64,000 bases of DNA from an uncultured Christensenella sp. (GTDB lineage Bacteria; Bacillota; Clostridia; Christensenellales; Borkfalkiaceae). Shown piece after piece: positions 48,281-56,821 of the stretch (within the stretch, counting starts at the first letter, position 1; the number at the start of each line of letters is the position of its first letter). A model generated the notes under the pieces. It made no database searches, was not told where the DNA came from, and was given only the letters and a program-made list of their open reading frames with translations. The stretch is from positions 62,001 through 126,000 of the forward strand of contig CAJTUK010000005.1 of NCBI GenBank assembly GCA_910579525.1. The letters are read 5' to 3'. A program made the position numbers and the translations under genes.

Positions 48281-48595
48281 GTGAAAAAGAAAATTTTAAA
48301 AATTAAAGAAGAATATTACAAAGTTATGAAGCAGATGACGGATAAACAGATAGCGGAATTTATAAAAGCTATTTGCGGTTATGCTTTTGACGGTAAACCT
48401 ATGGTTACAAAAGATAACTACTTAAAAGGTTTGTATATGTACGTTCAGCGTGATTTTAACGAATCGGTACAGAACAGTATAAACGGTAAGAAAGGCGCAG
48501 ATAAACTTGCCGAGAAAAGACGCAACAAATCAACGCTCGGCGTTTTTATTGAAAGCGTCGTAGTTGCTTCGGGAAATCAAAAGAAGGCGGAATAA
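48281..48595 (+). CDS. DUF6291-like small protein
   Basis: 104 residues from GTG at 48281, with GGAGGA ahead. EEYYKVMKQMTDKQIAEFIK and AICGYAFDGKPM match the DUF6291 pattern found near replication genes of phages and elements. The stop overlaps the start of the next methylase gene (TAATG). No enzymatic motif. Confidence 0.65.
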   Translation: MKKKILKIKEEYYKVMKQMTDKQIAEFIKAICGYAFDGKPMVTKDNYLKGLYMYVQRDFNESVQNSINGKKGADKLAEKRRNKSTLGVFIESVVVASGNQKKAE

Positions 48596-49539
48596 TGAGC
48601 GAATTATTTTGCGGCGATGCGGTGGAAGTGTTGAAAACGCTTCCGCCCAACAGCGTGAATATGTGTGTAACGAGTCCGCCTTATTACGGGCTTCGGGACT
48701 ATGGAGAAGAAAAGCAAATCGGTGTAGAGCAAACGCCCGATGAATACATAGACCGTCTTGTAAAAGTTTTTGACGAAGTTTACAGAGTACTTGCAAAGGA
48801 CGGTACTTTATGGCTGAACATCGGGGATAGCTATGCCGGAAGCGGTAAAGGCCCTATGACTTTGCAAAAGAATACTAAAAATCAATGCGTTTTCAATAGC
48901 GGAAGTCGTATATACGAAGTGCCGAAAAAGTGGGATGGGATAAAGCCGAAAGACCTAATCGGCATACCGTGGATGCTTGCGTTTGCTTTACGTTCAAAGG
49001 GGTGGTATCTGCGCTCGGATATAATTTGGCACAAGAAAAACTGTTTGCCCGAAAGTGCCAAAGACCGCCCTACAAAATGCTATGAACACATATTTCTTTT
49101 GGCGAAATCCCGTAACTATTATTTCGATTACAGAGCTATACAAGAGCCTATCAAGGAAGTAACGAGGGAACGCTATAAGCGTGGGGTGTCGGATAAAAAT
49201 AAATATGCAGGAAGTCAAGGGATAACGAGAGCAAGGGAAAATTCGCTTACACTAAACAACCAATTCCGCAGAAAAAGAGATGTGTGGGAAGTAAGTACAA
49301 ATACATATCGTATGGGCGAACACTTTGCAATGTTCCCCGAAAAGCTAATAGAGCCGTGTATTCTTGCCGGAAGTAAAATAGGCGGCGTTGTGTTAGACCC
49401 GTTCTTCGGTAGTGGAACAACCGGTGCCGTCGCAAAGAGATACGGCAGAGAATTTATCGGGATAGACCTTAATGCCCGTTATCTTGAAAAGGCGAAAGTG
49501 CGTATAGACGGCATAATTCCCCAGACGGAAGTAGTGTAA
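48595..49539 (+). CDS. SPPY-type DNA methyltransferase
   Basis: 314 residues of the beta class: catalytic motif TSPPYYGLRDYG first (near residue 26), target-recognition region in the middle, SAM motif DPFFGSGTTGAVAKRYGREF near the C terminus. SPPY is most often seen in N4-cytosine enzymes, though some make N6-adenine. No restriction endonuclease gene is nearby, so it is a solitary methylase, the third in a row after the two MT-A70 proteins. It likely marks element DNA against host restriction or regulates transfer. Confidence 0.92.
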   Translation: MSELFCGDAVEVLKTLPPNSVNMCVTSPPYYGLRDYGEEKQIGVEQTPDEYIDRLVKVFDEVYRVLAKDGTLWLNIGDSYAGSGKGPMTLQKNTKNQCVFNSGSRIYEVPKKWDGIKPKDLIGIPWMLAFALRSKGWYLRSDIIWHKKNCLPESAKDRPTKCYEHIFLLAKSRNYYFDYRAIQEPIKEVTRERYKRGVSDKNKYAGSQGITRARENSLTLNNQFRRKRDVWEVSTNTYRMGEHFAMFPEKLIEPCILAGSKIGGVVLDPFFGSGTTGAVAKRYGREFIGIDLNARYLEKAKVRIDGIIPQTEVV

Positions 49540-49578
49540 TACTGCGGCAAATGGAAAGAAAAAGGTAAGCAGGATAAG

Positions 49579-49646
49579 GAAGTTGCGGCAATCGCAACTT
49601 CGAGAGAAAAAGTGGGAAACCCACTTTTTGAAAGGCTTGCGCCTTT
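49579..49646 (+). other. Candidate origin of transfer (oriT)
   Basis: Three perfect hairpins stand in a row within 68 bases: 49579-49587 with 49593-49601 (9 bp), 49607-49616 with 49620-49629 (10 bp) and 49631-49636 with 49641-49646 (6 bp). The stretch is noncoding and lies directly upstream of the MobC-like and relaxase genes, where oriT of MobP-type systems is usually found. The middle hairpin, with T5, could also act as a weak terminator. The nick site cannot be read by eye. Confidence 0.55.
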
Positions 49647-49662
49647 ACGGAGAGAAATTATT

Positions 49663-50112
49663 ATGAACGAAAAGGAAAAAGGGCGAAGCGTTGAAAAGCG
49701 CATACGCATAACGGACAGTATTATGAACGAGCAAATCAACCGAATAATGACTTTGCCGGGCTATCGGAAAAGTTGTAACCGAGCGATAAACGAAGCTCTG
49801 TTTTACGGCTTGCCTATACTCATAGAAAAACTGTTCGGAGAGAGTATTCCACAAGAAGAAATAGAAGAATTGAAACGGGGTAATGTGGGAAGCAAGGAAG
49901 AAGAAATGAACGCTTTAATTGTCCGTTTGCTTCGGGAAACGGTGCTGAACGTAACGATAAATAAGTCGATACTTTCTTCGCTGTTCAATGCGAAAATGTT
50001 AGAGCGAAAAGGACTTCCCGTTCAGAGCGACTTCGATAGTGGCTTGCTTGCCGACACACCCGATTATTTGAACGATTACGAAATCGAGGGAATAAAGAAA
50101 TTGAGGAGGTAA
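49663..50112 (+). CDS. mobC: MobC-like relaxosome accessory protein
   Basis: 149 residues from ATG 49663 (GGAGAG, 8 bases ahead). The first 45 residues (KRIRITDSIMNEQINRIMTL) look like a ribbon-helix-helix or similar DNA-binding start; the rest is helical. It lies between the hairpin cluster and the relaxase gene, the classical position of the protein that bends oriT for the relaxase. Family identity is inferred from position and size. Confidence 0.65.
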   Translation: MNEKEKGRSVEKRIRITDSIMNEQINRIMTLPGYRKSCNRAINEALFYGLPILIEKLFGESIPQEEIEELKRGNVGSKEEEMNALIVRLLRETVLNVTINKSILSSLFNAKMLERKGLPVQSDFDSGLLADTPDYLNDYEIEGIKKLRR

Positions 50113-50144
50113 AAAAGATAAGTAATCAACCGATTATATTTAAC

Positions 50145-51437
50145 TTGCAATACACACCATACAAATGTCCGAAAGGTGCTACGCAAGAAGAAAGGGAAAA
50201 ACACGCAGACGAGCGAGCGTTCTTCGATATGACGGGCGAGAAAAATGTGTACGACTACATTACTACGGAAGGTAAGCGAACGGGCAAGCGTACCGCACTT
50301 GAATACCTGCAAAAGAATACAGGTGTATTCAATGATAGGGGAATGATACCGCAAGAGCAGGTAGACGAAATGAAAGCTCGGCTCAAAGAAAACAAGGGAC
50401 ATATATGGCACGGTTTTGTATCTTTGAACGAAGAACAATCGTACAAGATTGATACGCCCGAAAAGTGTATTGAACTTGTAAAACGCACGTTCCCGAAATT
50501 TTTGCAAGATGCCAAGTTCCATAAGGAAAACATAGATTTGATGTGCGCCCTGCATTTGGACAGACCGCATCATTTACATATTCATTTTGTCTTTTGGGAA
50601 AAAGAACCTAAATACGACGATAAGAAAAACGGCGGAAAGAAATATCGCAGGTTTGGAAAAATTGATAAGAAGTGCATCGATAATATGTTTGTACGGTTGG
50701 GGCTGTCTATAAGCGATAAAAAGGATAAGCTGTACAAGAGCAGGGACAAGGCGATAACCGAGCTGAAAGAACTTGCAAGACCGAAAGCGGCAATGTCAAA
50801 CGAGCAGATAAAGCAAGAGATAATTGCGCTTGCGAAAGATTTGCCGACAGAGGGTAGAATCACTTACGGCAGTAAGGATATGGAAGTCTTTAAACCGAGA
50901 ATAGATAAAATCGTCCAAATGCTACTTGCAACCGAAGAACGGGCGAGAAAAGCAAACCGCAAATTTTATACGGCGCTTGCGATACGGGAAGCAGAGATAA
51001 GAAACATTTGCGGAAAAGATTATGCGTTATCGAACAAGAACGTAAAGCCTGCGGATATGGAAAGCAACTTGCCGAAATACCATAACAAAATTGACGAGAG
51101 CAATATTCATATCATAGAGGACATCGAAGCGGACTATAAACGTAGGCAAGGAAATCTTGTGCTTAATCTTGCCAAGTTTATCAAGCCCGAATTTTACGAG
51201 CGCAAACGCAAGATAAAGCCTGACGATAATTCTTATAAAAAGAGCAAAGGCATAACAAATCGATTTATTGACAGGTCGATTAAAAAATTCTTCCACACGT
51301 TCGGTATGGAGAGTGAGCTTTTAGAAAGGGACTTCTCGCACCGGTTACAGGATATTGAAGAAGAAATCGAACGTGAACGCAAGAAGAAACAAAACAGTTC
51401 GGGCGACGGTAACGGTAGCGACGGAGAAACTAAATAA
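50145..51437 (+). CDS. MobP/MobL-type relaxase
   Basis: Relaxases nick oriT and stay bound to the 5' end during transfer. The metal-binding histidine motif is clear: HLDRPHHLHIHFVFWEKEP near residues 127-145. The rest is basic and helical, as in relaxases of Tn1549-like elements. 430 residues from TTG at 50145, but no ribosome site precedes it. GAGGAGGT (50103-50110) points to an ATA codon at 50118, in frame, which would add nine residues (reading SNQPIIFNL after the first). The real start is probably 50118. Operon with mobC and virD4. Confidence 0.85.
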   Translation: MQYTPYKCPKGATQEEREKHADERAFFDMTGEKNVYDYITTEGKRTGKRTALEYLQKNTGVFNDRGMIPQEQVDEMKARLKENKGHIWHGFVSLNEEQSYKIDTPEKCIELVKRTFPKFLQDAKFHKENIDLMCALHLDRPHHLHIHFVFWEKEPKYDDKKNGGKKYRRFGKIDKKCIDNMFVRLGLSISDKKDKLYKSRDKAITELKELARPKAAMSNEQIKQEIIALAKDLPTEGRITYGSKDMEVFKPRIDKIVQMLLATEERARKANRKFYTALAIREAEIRNICGKDYALSNKNVKPADMESNLPKYHNKIDESNIHIIEDIEADYKRRQGNLVLNLAKFIKPEFYERKRKIKPDDNSYKKSKGITNRFIDRSIKKFFHTFGMESELLERDFSHRLQDIEEEIERERKKKQNSSGDGNGSDGETK

Positions 51438-51456
51438 AGGAGGTAAGACAAATTGA

Positions 51457-53670
51457 ATGAATAGAAAAGAAGCGCACAGACACAAAAAGCGAAAGTCTTG
51501 GAAAACTTGGCTTGTTGTCGGCGGTTTTGTTGCAGTTTTTGTAAGTGTGTTGATAGCGTTTTTATTTGCGCTGTTCGGGAAAGACTTTGTTGGCATTTTC
51601 GGTAATAAAAATTATTGGCTGTTAGACGGTGTTGCAAACGGACTATTGCTGATAGGCTTTTTGATGCTTTACAGAATTGATGCGCAGAATATCGCATTGA
51701 ACGAGAACGACTTGGAAGATACGGAATGGCTTACAGTAAAGAAACTGAAAAAGCTCAACGAATTTACCGTAACGACATGGGACGGAGTAAAGGAACAGGA
51801 CGACGAAATCGTTATCGGTGCGGAAGATAAAGGGAAAGCGGTACAGATTATATCTACGAGCCAATTACACGCTTTAATCGTTGGTACGACGGGTAGCGGT
51901 AAGACGACAGGTTTTGTAGACCAAAACATTGCCATATTAGGTAGAAGTAAAGGTAAGCCGAGTTTAGTAGTTGCAGACCCGAAGAAAGAGCTTTACGAAA
52001 AACACGCAGAGCAGTTAAAGAGCGAGGGCTACACAATTTCAACGCTTGACTTGCGAGAGCCGTATTCGTCGCAAAGGTGGAACCCTATGCAACCGCTTAT
52101 CCGCCGTATTCGTCAGATAAGAGAACTGAAAAATAATTTAAAGCAGAATGACGGAAAATATTATGCTTGCGGCGAAACATTTTTATCACATAAGGATGCA
52201 CGTACGAGAGTACAGGAATTAAAGGACGAGATATTCGAGAACGCTATGGACTTGGTATATACGCTATGCCCGATACAGAACAAAGACCAACCCACTTGGG
52301 AGGAGGGTGCGAGAAATCTTATTTTCGGGCTTGTGCTTGCGTTCTGTGAGGATTGTATTGACGGCAAAATGGACGAGAAGCAATTACAGCTTTTCAACGT
52401 GTACCATAACATTACGAAGTATTGCTCGGAAGATACTACGGCGTTAAAGCAATATTTATTAGAGAATAGGGACGAGTACAGCAAGGTCAGAGGACTTGTA
52501 AACACCGTGCTTATAACGAGCGATAAAACTTTGACGAGCTATCTGTCGGAAGTCAACGCATATATACAGCAACTGTCGGACGACGGCATTTTATCAATGA
52601 CGAGCGACGACGATTTGAACATTGTCAATATGGACGAAACGCCGAACGCCGTATTTATTATCGTTCCCGATGAGCGTTTTACAAGACACCGTTTTGTAAC
52701 ATTATTCATTACGCAGATGTACAAAGAACTTGTAGAAAAAGCGAACTTGAATTTACGGCGTGGCGATACGGAAACGGCGATATTGAAACGTAAAGCATAC
52801 TTTATCTTGGACGAGTTCGGAAACCTGCCGAAGCTCGAAAACATGGAAGGTATGGTAACGGTAGGTCGTTCAAGGGGCATCAGATACTTATTCGTTTTAC
52901 AGAGTTTTTCACAGCTTAACGCAAAGTACGGAAAAGACATTGCGGATATACTCAAATCGAACTGTAATATTAAAATCTTTATCGGCTCGGACGACCCCGA
53001 AACAAGACGGGAATTTTCGGAATTGTGCGGACAAAAGAAGATTAAAAACTTTTCGGTCAATACAAGTACGGAAAGTAACGCAACGAGTAACACCGGTGCA
53101 AGTAATCAGCCGCTTATAACGGTGGGTATGTTAGAGCGTTTGAACGGAAACGAAAAGGGCGATGCAATAGTCAGCGTTCGAGGATATGAACCTATATGGA
53201 CGAGATTTACGCCGTCATATGAGCTTTCGGGCGTGTACTTTGAAGCAGGTAAAGCAGATATAAGCAAGCGTGAAGCAAGGTTGTTTGAAAAGCAAGAGTT
53301 TGTCTTTGATATTCTCGGCGGAGATTTAAACAAAGAGCGTGAAAAGATAGAGGACGAAATCGAGCGCAGGGATAACGAGCTGTCAGAAACGGACAAGCCG
53401 CCCGTAGCGGATATAAACGAGCTTGATAAATTATGGAATGAGAAAGTAAAGGAAGTGCATACGAAAATTCTCAAAGTATGCGAAGCACTTATGGAAGAAG
53501 AAGGTGCGGCTCTACTCAAAGCAAAACTTGAAGATAAACTCACGCTAATCCGTTTGTATATGGACGGGTACGACCAAAGCGTAAGACAAAGACTGCAAAG
53601 ATTGGCGAGCTATTTGGAGGATGAGCTTCCCAAACTTTTGGCATTGCAAGAGCAAGCAAAAAACAAATAA
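51457..53670 (+). CDS. virD4: VirD4-type coupling protein
   Basis: This ATPase brings the relaxase-DNA complex to the secretion channel. Two membrane helices (about 20-42 and 52-72) precede the motor domain. Walker A is VGTTGSGKTTGF, with VVADPKKELYEK after it; Walker B is YFILDEFGNLPKL, then VTVGRSRGIRYLFVLQSFSQ. Length is 737 residues, near that of TraG/VirD4 proteins on Gram-positive elements (about 600-800); the last 150 residues are a charged coiled tail. Starts 12 bases after AAAGGAGGT. Confidence 0.95.
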   Translation: MNRKEAHRHKKRKSWKTWLVVGGFVAVFVSVLIAFLFALFGKDFVGIFGNKNYWLLDGVANGLLLIGFLMLYRIDAQNIALNENDLEDTEWLTVKKLKKLNEFTVTTWDGVKEQDDEIVIGAEDKGKAVQIISTSQLHALIVGTTGSGKTTGFVDQNIAILGRSKGKPSLVVADPKKELYEKHAEQLKSEGYTISTLDLREPYSSQRWNPMQPLIRRIRQIRELKNNLKQNDGKYYACGETFLSHKDARTRVQELKDEIFENAMDLVYTLCPIQNKDQPTWEEGARNLIFGLVLAFCEDCIDGKMDEKQLQLFNVYHNITKYCSEDTTALKQYLLENRDEYSKVRGLVNTVLITSDKTLTSYLSEVNAYIQQLSDDGILSMTSDDDLNIVNMDETPNAVFIIVPDERFTRHRFVTLFITQMYKELVEKANLNLRRGDTETAILKRKAYFILDEFGNLPKLENMEGMVTVGRSRGIRYLFVLQSFSQLNAKYGKDIADILKSNCNIKIFIGSDDPETRREFSELCGQKKIKNFSVNTSTESNATSNTGASNQPLITVGMLERLNGNEKGDAIVSVRGYEPIWTRFTPSYELSGVYFEAGKADISKREARLFEKQEFVFDILGGDLNKEREKIEDEIERRDNELSETDKPPVADINELDKLWNEKVKEVHTKILKVCEALMEEEGAALLKAKLEDKLTLIRLYMDGYDQSVRQRLQRLASYLEDELPKLLALQEQAKNK

Positions 53671-53689
53671 AAAACAGGAGTAATTAAAA

Positions 53690-55225
53690 ATGACAAAAAC
53701 AATTAAAGCAACACTTATAACGCTCACGGCAAGCGTAGCGTTATTTGTATCGGGACTTGTATGTACGGGATTTACTACGGCAAATGCCGAAAGTTCGGAT
53801 GAAGTACATACGCACGCTTACGAAACAAGCGAAATTGCGGCAACTTGTACGGAGCAGGGCTATACTCTCTATACTTGTACGGACTGCGGAGAAACGAAAA
53901 AAGACAATTATATAGAAGCGGCGGGTCATTCATATTCGGAAACACCGGTTGCGGCAACGTGTACGACTTCGGGTTATATGCTTTATAATTGTGTAGACTG
54001 CGGACACACATATTCCGTACAAACTGAATTACCGAAGGGGCATAGTTATGAGGTGGTAGTTGTACCAAATACTTGTACGCATAAAGGTTATACAACGCAT
54101 TTTTGTACGGTATGCGGCTATGAGTATAACGACGCATTTATAGACGAAATGGGGCATGATTATCAAACGGAAGAAATTGCGCCCACTTGTACGGAAAGCG
54201 GCTATACGAAATATACTTGCGCCGTATGCGACAAAGTATATTTAGATAGTTTTGTAGATGCGCTTGAACATAACTATGAAGAAACGATTACCGAGCCTAC
54301 TTGCTTGGAAGGCGGCTTTACGACTTTTACTTGCCTGAACTGCGGCGACGAATATATCGCAAGCTATACTGAACCGAACGGACATACATATACCGAAATA
54401 AAACACGAAGTAACTTGTGTAACATACGGCTATACCGAACACGTTTGTAACGATTGCAATGACAGATTTATAACGGACTACATTACGGCAAAAGGGCATA
54501 ATTATCTCGATATTCTTGTACCTGCAACGCCTACGAGCTTGGGTTATACAAGACATATTTGCATTGACTGTAATTACAGTTATCTTTCGGACTATGTAAC
54601 GAGCGGCGACAACGGTTATATCGAAGAACCCGAAGAACCCGTTATTCCCGAACCCCATCAGCACACTTATGAACTTTACGTTAAGGACAATGCGGAAGAT
54701 ATGAAGCTCGTTGCAATGTGCGTATGCGAAAAGTGCGGCGATACCAAGAGCGGATATTTTGCGGTAAAGTTTACCGACGAGGACGGCGTTATAACGGACG
54801 GGTATGTTACGGGCAGAGTAATTGATTATTCCGAGCTTTACGGCGAAATTACGGTAACGATTACGAACGAATCGGGCGACGAGCTTACCACGCTTACGGT
54901 AAAAGCACAGGAAAAGGCGGTAGAGCCTACCGTTCCCGTAGAGCCTGAACAGCCCGAACAGCCTGACGAGCCTACCGTTCCCGAAGAACCCGAAGAACCC
55001 GACGAGCCTACCGTTCCCGAACAACCTGAACAACCCGACGACAATACGAACGAACCTACCGAACCGAACGAACCTGATAATTCGGATGATACGGATGCGG
55101 ATGTAAATGACGATAAAAGTAATGGTGTAGCTATTGCGTTGTTTGTAATGCTTATTGTACTTGCCGTAGGCGGTGTAGCAGGGTTTATCGTTTACAAAAA
55201 ATTAAAGAACAAGAAGCAGAAATAA
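53690..55225 (+). CDS. Cys-rich repeat surface protein of the conjugation operon
   Basis: 511 residues: signal peptide (to about 33, TTANA), then about seven copies of a 40-residue unit with consensus GHxYxxxxxxPTCTxxGYT, followed by YTCxxCGxxY. Next come a beta domain (325-405), a Pro/Glu-rich stalk (about 408-455, repeats of EPTVPEEPE and kin) and a C-terminal membrane helix (475-498). Each unit holds two Cys pairs, suited to zinc or disulphide bonds. No sortase motif. A surface adhesin with a stalk, placed between virD4 and the pilin gene, fits a role in binding recipient cells. The same repeats recur in the protein at 59453. Confidence 0.8.
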   Translation: MTKTIKATLITLTASVALFVSGLVCTGFTTANAESSDEVHTHAYETSEIAATCTEQGYTLYTCTDCGETKKDNYIEAAGHSYSETPVAATCTTSGYMLYNCVDCGHTYSVQTELPKGHSYEVVVVPNTCTHKGYTTHFCTVCGYEYNDAFIDEMGHDYQTEEIAPTCTESGYTKYTCAVCDKVYLDSFVDALEHNYEETITEPTCLEGGFTTFTCLNCGDEYIASYTEPNGHTYTEIKHEVTCVTYGYTEHVCNDCNDRFITDYITAKGHNYLDILVPATPTSLGYTRHICIDCNYSYLSDYVTSGDNGYIEEPEEPVIPEPHQHTYELYVKDNAEDMKLVAMCVCEKCGDTKSGYFAVKFTDEDGVITDGYVTGRVIDYSELYGEITVTITNESGDELTTLTVKAQEKAVEPTVPVEPEQPEQPDEPTVPEEPEEPDEPTVPEQPEQPDDNTNEPTEPNEPDNSDDTDADVNDDKSNGVAIALFVMLIVLAVGGVAGFIVYKKLKNKKQK

Positions 55226-55242
55226 GGAGGAATACTTAATAG

Positions 55243-55545
55243 ATGTTTAATATCAATTTATTAGCGGCTAACGACGGTTTGGACGGAAGCCTTGCTCAAA
55301 TAGTTGAAAAGCTCAAAGGCTTAATGGATAGTTTTTGGGTTTACATCATAATTGCGCTTGCAGCAGTTGTTGTAATTTGGGGTGCATATATCGGCATCAA
55401 AATTGCCATTGCACACCGCAACGAAGAAAAAATCAATGCGAGAGATATGGTAAAAAACCTTATAATCGGCATAGTGATTATATTCGTAGTAGCAATGGGC
55501 GCACCGCTTTTAATCAACGGTTTATCCGCTTGGGTAGGGGCATAA
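55243..55545 (+). CDS. VirB2/TrbC-like pilin
   Basis: 100 residues with two membrane helices (about 33-53 and 70-93) joined by the charged loop IAIAHRNEEKINARDMVKN. This two-helix plan fits VirB2-type pilins of Gram-positive systems. The whole region is repeated at the C terminus of the large protein at 59453. Strong ribosome site (AAGGAGG). A hairpin right after the gene could thin out downstream transcription and so raise pilin output. Confidence 0.75.
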   Translation: MFNINLLAANDGLDGSLAQIVEKLKGLMDSFWVYIIIALAAVVVIWGAYIGIKIAIAHRNEEKINARDMVKNLIIGIVIIFVVAMGAPLLINGLSAWVGA

Positions 55546-55564
55546 ATAGAATAATGTTTTTGGA

Positions 55565-55594
55565 TAAGGCGGCGATAAAAAGCCGCCTTATTTT
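55565..55594 (+). terminator. Hairpin after the pilin gene (partial terminator)
   Basis: 9-bp perfect stem (55565-55573 with 55582-55590), 8-base loop and TTTT. As virB6 and virB4 follow on the same strand without another visible promoter, it probably ends only part of the transcripts. Confidence 0.7.
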
Positions 55595-55615
55595 ATAAAC
55601 GAAAAAGGAGATTAA

Positions 55616-56821
55616 ATGCTTATATTTTTACAGGAATTATGCTTACAGCTTTTCCTATGGTTTCTAAAAATGATAGACGGACTAATGGAGATATTTTCGG
55701 CAATAGCCGGAGTAACGAACGTAAATCTTAACGGTAAGTCTGTAAACATTATAGAAGCACTTGTAGGCGATAGTACGGTTGCAACAATATTTTGGTGCAT
55801 CTTTATTTTGGCGGTAGGACTTACTTGTATATTCACGATAGTAGGGCTTGTCAAAAATATGATAGCTAACAACCGTAACATATCAAGCATTGTTGGAAAG
55901 TTTTTCCTTGCTTTGCTCGGTACAATAGCTATGCTTGCGGTGGTATTCTTGGGAATACTTATTGCTAATTCACTTTTACAGTTGCTTGCTAAAATCTTTC
56001 AAATCGGAAATACGACAAAACTTTCAAATGCGCTTTTTGATGCTTGTGTAGGGAATTGGATAAACGGATATAACATCAACAAAATAGATGTAACAAGTTT
56101 GTCTGTTGGAGATATATTCGGTACATATAAATCGGCATTGTTCGGTGTATGGCCCACAACGTGGAAGTGTAACGGAATGGTAAACCCGAATACCTTTATG
56201 TACTTGCCGGCAATGATAGCGAGTATTGCGCTTGGTATTGCTTTAATCGTTGCGGTGCTTAACCTTGCAAAGCGTGTGTACGAAATCATTTTTATGTACT
56301 TCTGTATGCCCGTTTCTATGTCAACGCTTCCGCTCGATGACGGGGCAAGGTTCAAGAATTGGCGAGAGCAGTTTGTTACGAAAATTGTTCTTGCATACGG
56401 CACAGTATTGTCAGTAAATATATTTGTGCTTTTGTTGCCGCTTATACAGAGAATATACTTGCCGGGCGTAGGCGGTTTTGGAAATGCGCTGTTCTTGATT
56501 TTTATGATAGTCGGTGGGGCAATGGTAATTCCGGCAGGACAAACATTATTCGCAAAACTGTTCGGTGCGGCAGATGATATGCACGCCGGCGGTGGTTGGT
56601 TAAGAAGTGCATATTATGGCGGCAGAGTTATCGGCGGTATGACGGTAGGACTTGCGGTAAAAGGCATAAGAGGAATTAGACATATAGTGCGAAACAACAA
56701 ACATTCAAATAATGACGGCGGTAGTTCGGACAGTGGTAGTTCGGATAGTGCAGATAATAGTGGCGATGAACGATATGTGGATGACGGCACAACAAATACA
56801 GCAGACGGAGGGGAAGAATGA
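55616..56821 (+). CDS. virB6: VirB6/TrbL-like channel protein
   Basis: 401 residues with about seven or eight hydrophobic helices between residues 10 and 345, and a low-complexity Ser/Asp/Gly tail (DGGSSDSGSSDSADNSGD). The long helical membrane core with a short amphipathic N terminus is typical of the polytopic VirB6 or TrbL channel component. Position between the pilin and virB4 supports this; sequence motifs alone would not be enough. Stop and next start overlap by 4 bases. Confidence 0.78.
   Translation: MLIFLQELCLQLFLWFLKMIDGLMEIFSAIAGVTNVNLNGKSVNIIEALVGDSTVATIFWCIFILAVGLTCIFTIVGLVKNMIANNRNISSIVGKFFLALLGTIAMLAVVFLGILIANSLLQLLAKIFQIGNTTKLSNALFDACVGNWINGYNINKIDVTSLSVGDIFGTYKSALFGVWPTTWKCNGMVNPNTFMYLPAMIASIALGIALIVAVLNLAKRVYEIIFMYFCMPVSMSTLPLDDGARFKNWREQFVTKIVLAYGTVLSVNIFVLLLPLIQRIYLPGVGGFGNALFLIFMIVGGAMVIPAGQTLFAKLFGAADDMHAGGGWLRSAYYGGRVIGGMTVGLAVKGIRGIRHIVRNNKHSNNDGGSSDSGSSDSADNSGDERYVDDGTTNTADGGEE

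Noticed and set aside
53800..54600. Regular spaced repeats that could suggest a CRISPR array
   Set aside because: The units are about 120 bases, diverged at DNA level and encode a conserved protein pattern in one frame. No cas genes are present.
54900..55070. Short DNA repeats in a Pro/Glu-rich stretch
   Set aside because: Low-complexity coding sequence for a stalk in the surface protein, not a DNA-level element.
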